Source of the DNA: Schaalia radingae
GTDB lineage: Bacteria; Actinomycetota; Actinomycetes; Actinomycetales; Actinomycetaceae
DNA length: 64,000 nt
Direction: 5' to 3'
Assembly: GCF_900106055.1 (NCBI RefSeq)
Contig: NZ_LT629792.1
Coordinates: forward strand, 248,001 to 312,000
This document shows, in pieces, positions 16,379 through 26,453 of the stretch. The position numbers were made by a program, and so were the translations under genes. Under the pieces are notes generated by a model, which saw only the letters and a list, made by a program, of their open reading frames with translations, was not told where the DNA came from and made no database searches. Position 1 is the first letter of the stretch, and each line of letters starts with the position of its first letter.

Positions 16379-18229
16379 ATGAGGATGTGTGACGTTCAAG
16401 GAGCACTCCGCGCTGGCGGCGTGACAAATCCCTATGTGGTTGGTTTTGTGCGCGAATGGGCAGAAATCACGCAACCAGATGCCATTGAGGTGATCAGTGC
16501 CAGTGACGACGAGCGACTGATACAGGAGGCGCTGGAAGCCGGTGAGATCTTTCCGGCAGGAAAAGAAACGTACTATTCGCGCTCATACTACAAAGACACT
16601 GCGCGTTCTGAGGAACGAACGGTGGTTGCCACGCATAGGGAAAGCGACCAGGGTGTTTTCAATAACTGGCACAATGCTGATGAGGTGGATGAGCGTCAGC
16701 GGTCGCATATGCACGGTGCCCTGCATGGAAAAACCATGTACGTTGTGCCGTATCTGATGGCTCCTCCTGGCTCCGCGCTCGAAGTGTGGGCACGAGGCGT
16801 TGAGCTGAGCGACAACCGGATTGTTGTCCTGCAGATGATTCGCATGGCACGCGTCGGGGTCGAGTACGTCAACACTGACAATCAGCCTCGTGAGTTTGTG
16901 CGCGCCATCCATGTCACGGGAGATATAGAGAATCTGGGACAGGGAACTGCGGATGACCAGCGCTTGTTTGCCACCCTTGCGGATGAGCGCACCATTGAAC
17001 ACTTTGGTTCTGCCTATGGCGGTAACGCATTGCTGGGCAAGATCGCCCACGGCCTGCGTCAGGCTTCATACGACGGCTGGGTGTCGGGGAAGTTCCTTGC
17101 CGAGCAGTTCATGCTCATCGGAATTCACGATAAGGTGACTGATCGGACACGCTACGTGTGCGGCGGCTTCCCGTCAGCTTCAGGCAAGACAAATCTGGCA
17201 ATGATGTTGGCGCCAGACGCCCTCGGCGATCGTTACGAAGTGTTCTTCTACGGGGATGACATTGTCTGGCTGCGGGTCGATCCCGACGACGGGCGCGTAT
17301 ACGGTATGAATCCAGAATACGGAGCATTCGGCGTTGCCAAAGACACGAACTGGAAGTCGAATCCGACCGCTATGGAGTCGATCCGTCCTGGGAGCCGTGC
17401 GCTGTTCACCAACGTTGCATACAACCCGGACAGGCAGGAAGTATGGTGGGAAGGTAAAACCCCTGACTACCCGGAGGACGTGACAGGATGGTACGACTGG
17501 ACAGGTAAGCTGATCAGCGATCGTCCCAAGGAAGAGCAGCGCTCATCGCAAAAGGGCTGCGAATGGTCACACCCGAATGCTCGATTCACCACTTCGCTGC
17601 GCAACGTCCCGAACGTTGCTCCCGACTATGAAGATCCGAAGGGTGTGCCGATTGACGCAATCATTTTTGGCGGCAGGGTAGCCAACCGCGAGCCCCTCAT
17701 TCGGGCAATTACAGATCTTGCTGAAGGCGTTTACGATGGTCTTACCCTGGGCGCTCAGGCAACGTTCGCGGCAGAAGGCAAAGAAGGTGTTCTTCGATAC
17801 GACCCGATGTCGATGCGTCCGTTCATGTCCTATCCCGAGAGTGATTATGCAGCTCACTGGCTCAAGATCCTCGGTAAGGCGACCCACCAACCGGTTTTCG
17901 CTCACGTCAACTGGTTTGCCCGCGATGATGAGGATGGGCATTTCCTGTGGCCGGGGTATCGTGACAATCTCCGGGCATTGCTGTGGTTGCTTGACCTCAA
18001 GGATGGTCGAGTGACAGGGCGCTCAACACCCGTTGGAATCGTTCCAGAGGTCGACGAATTGAACCTCGATGGTTTTGAAGGATCGCGCGCAGACCTGGAG
18101 AAGATCCTGACTATCGACCGTGAACTATGGGTCAAAGAACTGGATAACCGCGAAGAGTATCTGAACCAGTTCCACGATCTTCCCGACGAAATATGGGAGG
18201 CGCACCGTCGAATCTGTCAGAATATCTGA
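16379..18229 (+). CDS. pckG: phosphoenolpyruvate carboxykinase (GTP)
   Basis: A 616-aa protein of full family length. It interconverts oxaloacetate and PEP with GTP/GDP in the cytoplasm. Family motifs include YGGNALLGKIAHGLRQAS, the PEPCK P-loop region GGFPSASGKTNLAMM, FYGDDIVWL, PEYGAFGVAKDTNWKSNP and the guanine-binding FGGR region. The P-loop reads FPSASGKTN: the reactive cysteine typical of GTP enzymes (FPSACGKTN) is serine 268 (codon TCA). ATG 16379 has GGAGAGGGG just upstream; a TTG 15 bp earlier is less likely. It stands alone, closed by a strong hairpin. Confidence 0.95.
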   Translation: MRMCDVQGALRAGGVTNPYVVGFVREWAEITQPDAIEVISASDDERLIQEALEAGEIFPAGKETYYSRSYYKDTARSEERTVVATHRESDQGVFNNWHNADEVDERQRSHMHGALHGKTMYVVPYLMAPPGSALEVWARGVELSDNRIVVLQMIRMARVGVEYVNTDNQPREFVRAIHVTGDIENLGQGTADDQRLFATLADERTIEHFGSAYGGNALLGKIAHGLRQASYDGWVSGKFLAEQFMLIGIHDKVTDRTRYVCGGFPSASGKTNLAMMLAPDALGDRYEVFFYGDDIVWLRVDPDDGRVYGMNPEYGAFGVAKDTNWKSNPTAMESIRPGSRALFTNVAYNPDRQEVWWEGKTPDYPEDVTGWYDWTGKLISDRPKEEQRSSQKGCEWSHPNARFTTSLRNVPNVAPDYEDPKGVPIDAIIFGGRVANREPLIRAITDLAEGVYDGLTLGAQATFAAEGKEGVLRYDPMSMRPFMSYPESDYAAHWLKILGKATHQPVFAHVNWFARDDEDGHFLWPGYRDNLRALLWLLDLKDGRVTGRSTPVGIVPEVDELNLDGFEGSRADLEKILTIDRELWVKELDNREEYLNQFHDLPDEIWEAHRRICQNI

Positions 18230-18249
18230 CAGGGCAAGGATACAAGAGC

Positions 18250-18290
18250 ATCAGTGCCCGCTGGCGATCTGGGGTCCGGCGGGCACTGAT
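18250..18290. terminator. strong hairpin after pckG
   Basis: A perfect 12-bp stem (ATCAGTGCCCGC at 18250-18261 with GCGGGCACTGAT at 18279-18290) encloses a 17-nt loop, 20 bp after the pckG stop. There is no T tract, which is common in actinobacterial terminators. It lies between convergent genes and could work in both directions. Confidence 0.75.
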
Positions 18291-18486
18291 CATAAGTTGG
18301 CCCGCATTTTCCTCCCTGGTGTTTGTCCGTGTGCTCATTGTCGTTCGTACCAGCTGTCACTGTCTGCAGATTGGCAGATGGTCTTCGCGTATGCCAGATG
18401 TCCTATAACCCGACTTCCGTTCGCCTCAACAGAAGAAACCTCGACCGCTGCGCTAGAGCAGCTCCATTTGCTGAGCGGATATAAGG

Positions 18487-19248
18487 TCAACGAGAGGAGA
18501 CTCTGGGCGAACCCCATGTCATAGTGAGCGTGGCGAGAGCCAGACTGAGCGCGGTGAGGCCGCAGACCACCAGAACGCTGGCGACTGGCCATGAGTCCCC
18601 GGAAAAGGAAGCGTGGACAAGCCGTGCCATGTGGTACGAGGGAGATGCGGTCAACCACTTGCGGACACCGGGTGCCAATGAATCAACGGGGAAGAACGCG
18701 CCCGATGTCATCATGAGCAGAATCATCAGCATATTCCCCAGACCTGTGGCTGCGCCGGGGCTAGGGAGCAATGCCGCCAGTGCGTAACCGAAAGCAAGCA
18801 TCGCGACCTGGCACATGATGACTGCTGCGAGCAGTGCGACCGTGTTGCTCGGTGTTTTCGCCTTGAAAATCAGCACGGCGGTGATGAATGCGGTGACTGG
18901 CCCGACCATGCCGAGCACGAAATTGACAGTCATGTCGGATGCCAGGTAGGTGACGGCAGATAGAGGGGTCATGCGAAGTCGCGTGAGTAAGCCGGAGGAC
19001 CGCATGAATGTGTGATTGTGAGGGATGACAGTTGTCCCGATAATGAGCGTTGACATCACCATCACACCAGGCAGCATGTAGTCGATGGGCCCTTGTCCGC
19101 CGAACTCAGGGATGCTCTGGTTGCCGAAAATAAGGCCCAGCACCAGCAAGAGTCCGGGAGAGAAGATGAGAAGAAAGAACACTGCCGCGGGTTCGCGCAG
19201 CTGCGATGTGAAGAGGGCGCGAGTGAGCGCCCGGTATCCGCGCATCAT
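18487..19248 (-). CDS. ABC-2 type transporter permease
   Basis: A 253-aa membrane protein with six predicted helices and the ABC-2 family pattern near the end: LGNMLMILLMMTSGAFFPVDSLAPGVRKWLTASPSYHMARL. It forms the membrane part of an exporter with the ATPase encoded directly upstream on the same strand; the genes overlap by 4 bp. Such pairs export drugs, lipids or peptides; nothing here identifies the substrate. An AbrB-type regulator precedes the pair. The 257 bp between this gene and pckG hold only the hairpin and no supported gene. Confidence 0.85.
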   Translation of the reverse strand: MMRGYRALTRALFTSQLREPAAVFFLLIFSPGLLLVLGLIFGNQSIPEFGGQGPIDYMLPGVMVMSTLIIGTTVIPHNHTFMRSSGLLTRLRMTPLSAVTYLASDMTVNFVLGMVGPVTAFITAVLIFKAKTPSNTVALLAAVIMCQVAMLAFGYALAALLPSPGAATGLGNMLMILLMMTSGAFFPVDSLAPGVRKWLTASPSYHMARLVHASFSGDSWPVASVLVVCGLTALSLALATLTMTWGSPRVSSR

Positions 19249-20177
19249 CGCCCGTCCTCCTTTTCAGTGGCGTGTGTCAGCAGCAGGAAGACGTCTTCGA
19301 GCGTGGGCTGTTTGAACGTCATGTCGGTGACGCTGATTCCTTCATTGACTAGATCTCTTGCAACCTGTGCGACCACATCCTCCTCGCCCGTAACTTCCCA
19401 CGTGGTCTGCGAGTCGGATTGGCCTGCGTGAGGGGTGGCTCCATATCTGTGGAGCGTCGCGAGTGTTCCTTCGTTTAAGGGGATGTGGGTGGACAGTGTC
19501 AAGGTCTGGTGCGGCGCGTATCGGTTGATAAGTTCATTCGGACTTCCTTCAGCAAGAATGTGTCCCTTATCCATGATGGCGATCCGATCGCAGATCTGTG
19601 CGGCTTCCTCCATGGAATGAGTAGTCAACACGATGGTTTTGCCTGCCTCGCGCAGGGTGCGAAGAATGTTCCATATGGAGTGCTTCGTATGAGGGTCGAG
19701 GGCGGACGTGAGTTCGTCGAACAGCAGCAGTTCCGGCTGGTGGATGAGGGCGAGCGCGATGAGCACGCGCTGACGCTGCCCGCCGGAAAGCTTCTCCACA
19801 CGTGCATCGGCTTTGTCATCGAGCAGGAGGTCGCTGATGAGCTGCGCTGAGTTGAGGCGGTGAGAGTAGAAGGCGGCGAAGAGGTCGAGGGTTTCGCGCA
19901 CCGTCAGGCGAGGCGGTAGTGCCGCCTCCTGATGCTGACTCCTTAGGTGCTGAACCAGCTGCGCATGACTATCGGCAGGGTCGTAGCCTAGGACTTCCAC
20001 ATGGCCCGAATCAGGAGTGTCGAGGCCTTGAATCTGATTGAGCAGGGTGGTTTTTCCTGATCCATTTGGTCCAAGTAAGCCAAAAATCTGGTGTTTCTCA
20101 ACGGTCAGGCAGATGTTGTCAAGAGCGATGACGTCGGCAAAGGTGCGCCGGACGTCTGTGCACACAATGGCGGGCAT
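19245..20177 (-). CDS. ABC transporter ATP-binding protein (ABC-2 partner)
   Basis: A 310-aa ATPase with Walker A GPNGSGKTT, signature LSGGQRQR, Walker B LLLFDELTSALDP and switch LTTHSME, plus the C-terminal ~80-residue extension usual for drug/lantibiotic-type ABC-2 ATPases. Walker B has Asp-Glu intact (FDELTSALD). The open frame extends far upstream, but the protein clearly begins at MPAIVCTD (ATG 20177) or, less likely, MFPKRESM (ATG 20198, which would overlap the preceding gene's end by 11 bp). It is coupled to the permease gene. Confidence 0.87.
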   Translation of the reverse strand: MPAIVCTDVRRTFADVIALDNICLTVEKHQIFGLLGPNGSGKTTLLNQIQGLDTPDSGHVEVLGYDPADSHAQLVQHLRSQHQEAALPPRLTVRETLDLFAAFYSHRLNSAQLISDLLLDDKADARVEKLSGGQRQRVLIALALIHQPELLLFDELTSALDPHTKHSIWNILRTLREAGKTIVLTTHSMEEAAQICDRIAIMDKGHILAEGSPNELINRYAPHQTLTLSTHIPLNEGTLATLHRYGATPHAGQSDSQTTWEVTGEEDVVAQVARDLVNEGISVTDMTFKQPTLEDVFLLLTHATEKEDGR

Positions 20178-20187
20178 GGATTCTCGC

Positions 20188-20409
20188 TTAGGAAACATGT
20201 GGTGGTGTCTGGGGAAGAAGCTTGTTGATCTGATCGGCCGGCAGAATCGCAATGCCGCGTTCGGGGTCAGCAAGGAGAAGGACATCATCGCCCGGCTTGT
20301 ATCCGAACATGTCGCGAGCTGGAATGTCGAGGGCTGTCGTGCGCCTGTTTCGAAATGTGGCCAGGGTCCGTGGCGAGTGGATGGGCTGTGAAGTCGGTAG
20401 ATACCCCAA
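20188..20409 (-). CDS. AbrB/SpoVT-type DNA-binding regulator
   Basis: A 73-aa protein whose middle, TTALDIPARDMFGYKPGDDV followed by LLLADPERGIAILP, matches the swapped-hairpin AbrB/SpoVT fold (usual form: IPKEIRE-x-x-x-IKPGD then an LxDxxGIALLP strand). The TTG start has AAAGGA five bases upstream, so it is probably real despite its size. It ends 10 bp before the ATPase start, so it is likely co-transcribed with the ABC-2 pair and may control it. Small AbrB genes next to ABC-2 exporters are a recurring arrangement in Gram-positive bacteria (from memory). Confidence 0.68.
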   Translation of the reverse strand: MGYLPTSQPIHSPRTLATFRNRRTTALDIPARDMFGYKPGDDVLLLADPERGIAILPADQINKLLPQTPPHVS

Positions 20410-20552
20410 GGGAGTCCTTTTGCTCTGACGTTAAGCCAGGCTGGGTCAGACGCAAGCAATTTACCGCTATGCAGGAATTCACACACGAGAAAGGTGGAAA
20501 AGTGAGATGATCGAATAGTTTGAGGAATTTTCGCTGGGATCGGAATGACGAC

Positions 20553-23375
20553 ATGCGTAGTGTTTTAAGGCTTGTGACCAGTCTCCTTACTGTTTCCCTC
20601 GCTGTTGTACTGACACCCAGTGGGATTGCGAGGGCAGAGGAGCCCCCCTCATGGGACACAATCGTTTCCCAGGCAGCCCAGGCGACGCCAGGTGCTGAGA
20701 CCACAGTCGCGATTGACAGTGATGTCAGTGCGACAGCAGACAAACCGCTCGTTGTTCCGGAGGGTGCGAGACTGACTCTCACGGGCAGTGGAACTGTCAC
20801 GGGAGTGGGCGCCGACACAGTGACTGTGGCCGAAGGCGGGAGCCTCACGCTTGCCGGCCCCTCCTTCACGAACTCACGAATCGTTGTGAACGGTGGAACG
20901 CTGGACTTCACTGACGGATCCGTCCACGACACATCGCTCACCGGACCTGTCATCTTCGTCAAAGACGGCGAATTCAACATGACTGGGAGCGCTGACTTTT
21001 CGAGGAACAATGTCACTGATACCTCCGGCACCCTGCCTGAAGGGGTGAATGAGGGCCTCTACGCACCGATTACGATCTACGGCGGTGACGGTGTCAGCAT
21101 TGCCGGCGGAACTCTTCAGGAGAACCACGGCTACCAGCGTGGTGGTGCGATAGGCATTTGGGGAGCTGAAGGTGCTCCTGTACCCGTTTCCTTGACCGGT
21201 GGGGAAATATCCGGCAATGATGCGGTTCATCCCAAATATAAAGGATTCGGTGGAGGCGTGTATGCGAGTTTTGCCAACGTCACGCTTGATGGAACGACAA
21301 TCGCAAAAAATACCACCGAAATTGGCGGAGGAATCGCGATTGATAATGGAGATAGCTTCAACTTCACGAGCGGAACTGTCCAGGAAAACACCAACGGTGA
21401 TTACGCCGGTCAGGGCGGCGGCATGTACATCCATGATGTCAAAGATGTGGAAATCTCCGGCGGCACGGTCGAAGGCAATACTGCTAAAGGTCTCGGAGGA
21501 GGGATCGCGCTCGGTGGTGGCAAAGATGTGGAAATCTCCGGCGGCACGGTCGAAGGCAATACTGCTAGTGGTCACGGAGGAGGAATCGCTCTCGGTGGTG
21601 GCGAAGCCACGATCAGCGGAGGAGAATTTGCGCACAACGTGGCCCTGAAAGCTGGAGGCGGACTCGCGTTCTACGGTGAAGCTAAGGTAACGATGAAAGC
21701 CGGCTACGTACACGACAACGTTGCGAAGGGCTTTTGGGGCGGTGGCGGTATCTACAACGATTCCGATTCGATTCTTACCATTGAGAACTCTCTGATCCGC
21801 GGCAATGCAACCAAAGACGCATTCCTTATCGGGGCAGGAAATCACCTTCCCAGCACGCAGGGTGGCGGTGTGTGGAACTGCGCAACGGGCACAACCACCT
21901 TGAACATCACCAAGGGCGTCGCGATTTTCGATAATTCTGCCCCAGATGTTGGGCGTAATAAGGAATACAAAGGTGCAGGAGACGATTTTGCAAGCGTCGC
22001 TGAGCATACTTTTGGCGCGGCTGAGCCGGAGAAAGGCCACCCTGTCTTCATAGGCGAGCGCATGCTTGGTGGTGCAGAGAGAATGTGGTACCAGGATGGC
22101 TCGATTTTCGGTAAGCGCTTGAACTGGCCGCAAGAGCAGCAAGAACCGCGATACGTGCAAGGCGGCGACAACAAGCGGGTGGAGAATAACAAACTCTACA
22201 CAGTGAATAAGGCCTTTAAGTCGGTTCCGAGTGATCAGGCAAAGCGACTGGCTGAACGTCTTGCCACTGTCAGAATCGAAAATAACCTCGCCACTGACAT
22301 GGGATTTAGCGGTGGAGGCATTGCCAACAACGGACAATTGTTCTTTGGTGAAGATGCCTGGAAACTCAAGATCAAGAAATCTTGGAGCAACGATGACCCG
22401 GGTGTGCGCCCAGACAGAATTACGCTGGACGTCCTCGTTGATGATGTAGAGGTCGTCAAAGGTATCGAGCTGTCGGAGGCAAATAACTGGGAAACAACTA
22501 TCGATAACTTCCCCAATCCTCAGACCTTAGTCGATGCCGCAACAGGTGAACGCATCCCGCTTAAGTTCAAGGAAAGCGGCGCGGACGGTTACACCATGAA
22601 GGTCTCAGAAACTTCGGATGACAAGCAGAAGACCTACAGTGTTGCGCTGACGAACCGGATCCTCACCTCTGTGGGTGTGTCGAAGTCGTGGCTTGATGGT
22701 GAGAATGCGTTGGGTAAACGTCCTGGCAGTGTTGTGGTTGAGTTGTTGACTGGTGGGGAGCCGACTGGCACGACGTTGACTTTGTCGGCGGATAATTCGT
22801 GGTCTGGCGTGTTTAAGGATTTGCCGAAGTTTGACCGTGGCGTCTTGGTTGAGTATTCGGTGCGTGAGGTTGAGGTTCCTGGGTATCGGTCGGTAGTGGC
22901 TGGTAACGCCGTGGACGGCTTCACGATCACTAACAGAGCCCTCACAGCTGTTCCCGTGACGAAGAAATGGGTGAACCACGACGGCGCAGCGCTCAGTGAC
23001 GATATCCCACAGTCCATTGACGTTGAACTTGTGGCTGACGGTGAGCCGACTGGACAGAAACTCACTCTCTCAGCAGACAACTCCTGGTCAGGCACATTTG
23101 CCGACCTTGAAATGTTCAATGCAGACGGCTCCGCGCCCATCGTCTATACAGTCAAGGAAACACCAGTTGACGGCTTCAGTGCCCGCATCACAGGAACTGC
23201 GACTGATGGATTCACCATCACGAACTCGAAGAATCCGCCTCCGCCGGGTACACCACCGTCACCCCCGACCATCGTGAACACGGGTGCGGCGGCTGGAGGC
23301 GCTGCTGGAGCGGGCATTTTGATGATCACCCTGGGCGCTGGCCTGCTCTGGTACCGCCGCCGAGGAATCCACTGA
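20553..23375 (+). CDS. cell-surface protein: beta-helix repeats plus three Cna-B domains
   Basis: A 940-aa secreted protein. A signal peptide (about residues 1-29, ending ARA-EE) leads into a region of about 450 residues rich in GGG-I-A and GG-x-V-x-GNTA turns, typical of a right-handed parallel beta-helix. Three Cna-B-type units follow (starting [18 protein letters not shown] and PVTKKWVNH), which often carry isopeptide bonds in pilins and adhesins. The C-terminus is PPTIVNTG, a hydrophobic helix and RRR, the shape of a sortase signal but with IVNTG where LPxTG is expected. ATG 20553 is chosen because the signal peptide begins there. Role in adhesion is inferred. The next 262 bp hold no supported gene. 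Confidence 0.85.
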   Translation: MRSVLRLVTSLLTVSLAVVLTPSGIARAEEPPSWDTIVSQAAQATPGAETTVAIDSDVSATADKPLVVPEGARLTLTGSGTVTGVGADTVTVAEGGSLTLAGPSFTNSRIVVNGGTLDFTDGSVHDTSLTGPVIFVKDGEFNMTGSADFSRNNVTDTSGTLPEGVNEGLYAPITIYGGDGVSIAGGTLQENHGYQRGGAIGIWGAEGAPVPVSLTGGEISGNDAVHPKYKGFGGGVYASFANVTLDGTTIAKNTTEIGGGIAIDNGDSFNFTSGTVQENTNGDYAGQGGGMYIHDVKDVEISGGTVEGNTAKGLGGGIALGGGKDVEISGGTVEGNTASGHGGGIALGGGEATISGGEFAHNVALKAGGGLAFYGEAKVTMKAGYVHDNVAKGFWGGGGIYNDSDSILTIENSLIRGNATKDAFLIGAGNHLPSTQGGGVWNCATGTTTLNITKGVAIFDNSAPDVGRNKEYKGAGDDFASVAEHTFGAAEPEKGHPVFIGERMLGGAERMWYQDGSIFGKRLNWPQEQQEPRYVQGGDNKRVENNKLYTVNKAFKSVPSDQAKRLAERLATVRIENNLATDMGFSGGGIANNGQLFFGEDAWKLKIKKSWSNDDPGVRPDRITLDVLVDDVEVVKGIELSEANNWETTIDNFPNPQTLVDAATGERIPLKFKESGADGYTMKVSETSDDKQKTYSVALTNRILTSVGVSKSWLDGENALGKRPGSVVVELLTGGEPTGTTLTLSADNSWSGVFKDLPKFDRGVLVEYSVREVEVPGYRSVVAGNAVDGFTITNRALTAVPVTKKWVNHDGAALSDDIPQSIDVELVADGEPTGQKLTLSADNSWSGTFADLEMFNADGSAPIVYTVKETPVDGFSARITGTATDGFTITNSKNPPPPGTPPSPPTIVNTGAAAGGAAGAGILMITLGAGLLWYRRRGIH
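21441..21602 (+). repeat. 81-bp tandem duplication inside the beta-helix region
   Basis: Two consecutive 81-bp units (21441-21521 and 21522-21602) encode two 27-residue coils beginning [15 protein letters not shown]. The first 46 bp are identical and the rest nearly so, which points to a recent duplication that adds one helical coil pair. Confidence 0.85.
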
Positions 23376-23637
23376 ACTCAGGAGGTGCATCAGTTCTGAG
23401 CTGATGATTCTCCGTGTCAGACGGGCGCGCGCTGGAAGACTCTGTGCTTCAGCGTGCGCCCGTTCCTCGTTGGCAAGACGGTTTTGGCCAGCCGCCCTCG
23501 TCGGCAAAGCTGACCGGACGCGGCCTCCCTCGTCGCAGTACGGGCTGATCGCACGCGAGATGCGCTCTATCATGTATGTGCAGGCAGTGAAGCCTGAGGC
23601 TGTCACTGATAGGAAAGAGACAACAGGAAGAGGCGCA

Positions 23638-25176
23638 ATGGCTGAGAAGACTGCGGAAGAACACTACGTACTTGCCATCGATCAGGGCACGACGTCCTCA
23701 CGAGCCATTATCTTCAACCACGATGGGCAGATCGTGGCCGTCAGTCAGAAGGAACACGAGCAGATCTTCCCGAAGCCCGGATGGGTTGAACACGATCCAC
23801 TCGAAATATGGAGCAACATTCGCATCTGCGTCGCGGACGTCCTGCAAAAAGCCGAAATCAACAGGCACGCGATCGCAGCCGTCGGCATCACGAACCAGCG
23901 CGAAACCGTTGTCGTGTGGGATAAGAACACCGGCGAACCCGTCTACAACGCGATCGTGTGGCAAGACGCGCGCACATCGCAAATCATTCGTGAGCTTGCA
24001 GGTGACGAAGGGAAGTCAAAGTACCGCGACATCTGCGGTCTCGACCTGTCGACCTACTACGCAGGCCCTGAGATCAAATGGATCCTCGACAACGTCGAGG
24101 GAGTCCGCGAACGCGCCGAAGCCGGTGACCTCCTGTTCGGCACCACCGACACCTGGACACTGTGGAACCTGACCGGCGGCGTCAACGGAGGTGCTCACAA
24201 GACTGACGTCACCAACGCGTCGCGCACCATGCTGATGGATATTCGCACACTCCAGTGGCGAGAAGACGTGTGCGAGGACTTCGGCATCCCTATGTCGATG
24301 CTTCCTGAAATCTGCTCCTCTTCTGAAATCTACGGATACGGTCGCAAGAACGGGCTGCTGATTGACACTCCGATCGCTGGAATCCTTGGTGACCAGCAGG
24401 CCGCCACCTTTGGGCAAGCGTGCTTCGACACAGGCATGGCAAAGAACACGTACGGTACGGGCTGTTTCGTCATCATGAACACCGGTGAGGAGCCGGTCTT
24501 CTCAGAAAACGGTCTGCTCACCACCGTGTGCTACAAGATCGGTGACAACAAGCCGGTCTACGCCCTGGAAGGCTCGATTGCCGTAACAGGCTCACTGGTT
24601 CAATGGATGCGCGACAATCTGGGAATCATCAAGGACTCCAGAGACATTGAAGACCTGGCGAAAACAGTTGATGACAATGGTGGCGTGTACTTCGTACCCG
24701 CATTTTCCGGCCTGTTCGCACCGTACTGGAAGGACGATGCACGTGGCGCGATCGTGGGGCTGACGCGATACAACAACAAGGGACACCTGGCCCGTGCAGT
24801 CGAAGAAGCCACCGCTTTCCAGTCCCGCGAAGTCTTTGACGCGATGGAAGCGGACTCGGGTGTTGGGTTGAAGGAGCTGCGCGTCGACGGTGGCATGACG
24901 AATGACAATTTGCTTATGCAGTTCCAGGCCGATCAGCTGGGTGTGCCGATCGTTCGCCCGAAAGTCCTGGAGACAACAGCGCTAGGCGCCGCATACGCAG
25001 CAGGCATCGCCGTGGGCTACTGGGACGGCGAACAGGACGTCATCGACAACTGGTCGGAAGGAAAGCGCTGGGAACCAGGCGATGATCGCGACGAGTACGA
25101 CCGCAACTACCGCCTGTGGAAGAAAGCCGTCACACGCACCTTCAATTGGGTAGATGAGGACGTCGAAAACGCCTGA
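23638..25176 (+). CDS. glpK: glycerol kinase
   Basis: A 512-aa FGGY-family kinase that phosphorylates glycerol to sn-glycerol 3-phosphate. Visible motifs: [14 protein letters not shown] near the N-terminus, [38 protein letters not shown] and [15 protein letters not shown] [18 protein letters not shown] 23638 has a GGAAGAGG site just upstream; the longer frame before it lacks family similarity. No glpF, glpD or regulator gene is adjacent, so it appears to be a stand-alone gene. Length and motifs are normal. Confidence 0.96.
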   Translation: MAEKTAEEHYVLAIDQGTTSSRAIIFNHDGQIVAVSQKEHEQIFPKPGWVEHDPLEIWSNIRICVADVLQKAEINRHAIAAVGITNQRETVVVWDKNTGEPVYNAIVWQDARTSQIIRELAGDEGKSKYRDICGLDLSTYYAGPEIKWILDNVEGVRERAEAGDLLFGTTDTWTLWNLTGGVNGGAHKTDVTNASRTMLMDIRTLQWREDVCEDFGIPMSMLPEICSSSEIYGYGRKNGLLIDTPIAGILGDQQAATFGQACFDTGMAKNTYGTGCFVIMNTGEEPVFSENGLLTTVCYKIGDNKPVYALEGSIAVTGSLVQWMRDNLGIIKDSRDIEDLAKTVDDNGGVYFVPAFSGLFAPYWKDDARGAIVGLTRYNNKGHLARAVEEATAFQSREVFDAMEADSGVGLKELRVDGGMTNDNLLMQFQADQLGVPIVRPKVLETTALGAAYAAGIAVGYWDGEQDVIDNWSEGKRWEPGDDRDEYDRNYRLWKKAVTRTFNWVDEDVENA

Positions 25177-25232
25177 CCGCCATTCGCGCCTCACTTAATT
25201 GACGAGGGAGGCCGGCCGGAGCCCCATCTCAG

Positions 25233-26453
25233 GTGCAAACACGGGGAGAATTCGGTGAGAATCTGCTGACCCCTTCAGTGCTTGACTTCATACGGCGTGA
25301 CCGTACTGCCCAGCGTCATGCAGGTGCGCCCGCACGCCACGCCATGCACCTGGCCTTTGATGCGATCCGGCAGGCGCGGCGCGCCTGCTACGTCGTGACG
25401 CAGGCGTTCACATGCGTCACGGCAATTAACCCGATTGTGTCCGCGGGGATGCTCCCGCGGTACGCCGATATTTCGCCCGACACGCTCTCGATCGACCCAC
25501 AGACCGTGACGATCCCGCCCTCGACGGGGGCGATCGTCCTCCAGCACACCTTCGGTATCGTGGATGATGGCGCATCCAAGGTGATCGTGGATCAGGCGCA
25601 CGCTGCGGACGCCTTTGTTGTTGAAGACAGCGCACATTGCGTCGGACGCATGGCCATCGATCCGCAGACGCGGCGCCCCCTCGCGGATATTTCGATTCAC
25701 TCTTTCGGCGCGGAAAAGGTTTTGCCCACGAAATTCGGTGCCGCACTGTGGCTCAATCCCGACACGGTTGATGTGCCTGTGCGCCAGCTCCTCGTCGGCG
25801 CGCTGACGAACCTGCCTCAGCCTCGGGTCACTCTCGACACGGCAATTCGGACCTATCGCCTGCAAGATCGCGCCTACTCTCACCTGCCATCAGGGCTCTC
25901 AGGCAGGTTGCGGAGTGCGGCTCAGGCTGCACACCTTTTCTACCCGCCAGTTGCTGACACGCAATGGCAGGGCGGATCCAACGGAAGACCGTACGCGCCC
26001 TCACGCTGGGTGCTCGAGCACATGAGCAAAGCGCTCGCGGGTGTGGATGCCATTGAACGTGAACTGGCCGAGCGAACCGGCTTCTACCTGCGTGCATTGT
26101 CAGCGGTCCACACCGCTGCAACGATCCCGGCTTCTGTCACCGCATCGATGCCGCTGATCCGCTTCCCTGTGATCCTCCAGCGCGATGGGTCCGATCAGCC
26201 TATCGACCCAGAAGACATGTTCAGTGCGCTGCAGTCACAGGGCTTCTATCCGGGCAGGTGGTATCGGCCTCTCCTCTTCCCCGGTGTGCGCAGCCCGCGT
26301 ACATACGAACGTGATTCTCACAGTGATGCCATTCCACGCACACGCCAGATCGAGCGTTCGATCATTAACTTGCGGACCCAGGAATCACGCGACCATGCTG
26401 AGCGACTGGCCGATGCGGCCGTACGCTGGCTCGCCGCTCATGAAGCGATTTGA
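25233..26453 (+). CDS. DegT/DnrJ/EryC1-type PLP aminotransferase
   Basis: A 406-aa protein with features of the DegT/StrS aminotransferase family: VVTQAFTCVTAINPIVSAGMLPRYADI (cofactor/substrate loop), VVEDSAHCVG (aspartate that contacts the pyridine nitrogen) and SIHSFGAEKVL, where the lysine probably binds PLP. Family members usually aminate nucleotide-linked keto sugars. No sugar or glycan genes are adjacent, so the substrate is unknown. The GTG start at 25233 is the first in frame and has no strong ribosome binding site, so the N-terminus is uncertain. The 3' end overlaps the convergent ogt gene by 16 bp. Confidence 0.78.
   Translation: MQTRGEFGENLLTPSVLDFIRRDRTAQRHAGAPARHAMHLAFDAIRQARRACYVVTQAFTCVTAINPIVSAGMLPRYADISPDTLSIDPQTVTIPPSTGAIVLQHTFGIVDDGASKVIVDQAHAADAFVVEDSAHCVGRMAIDPQTRRPLADISIHSFGAEKVLPTKFGAALWLNPDTVDVPVRQLLVGALTNLPQPRVTLDTAIRTYRLQDRAYSHLPSGLSGRLRSAAQAAHLFYPPVADTQWQGGSNGRPYAPSRWVLEHMSKALAGVDAIERELAERTGFYLRALSAVHTAATIPASVTASMPLIRFPVILQRDGSDQPIDPEDMFSALQSQGFYPGRWYRPLLFPGVRSPRTYERDSHSDAIPRTRQIERSIINLRTQESRDHAERLADAAVRWLAAHEAI

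Noticed and set aside
20874..22337. 487-aa open frame antisense to the surface protein
   Set aside because: It mirrors the Gly/Asn-rich repeat codons of the real gene, lacks a ribosome binding site and shows no domain.
23340..23375. Canonical LPxTG anchor at the end of the surface protein
   Set aside because: The motif position reads IVNTG; no LPxTG or LAxTG occurs near the C-terminus.
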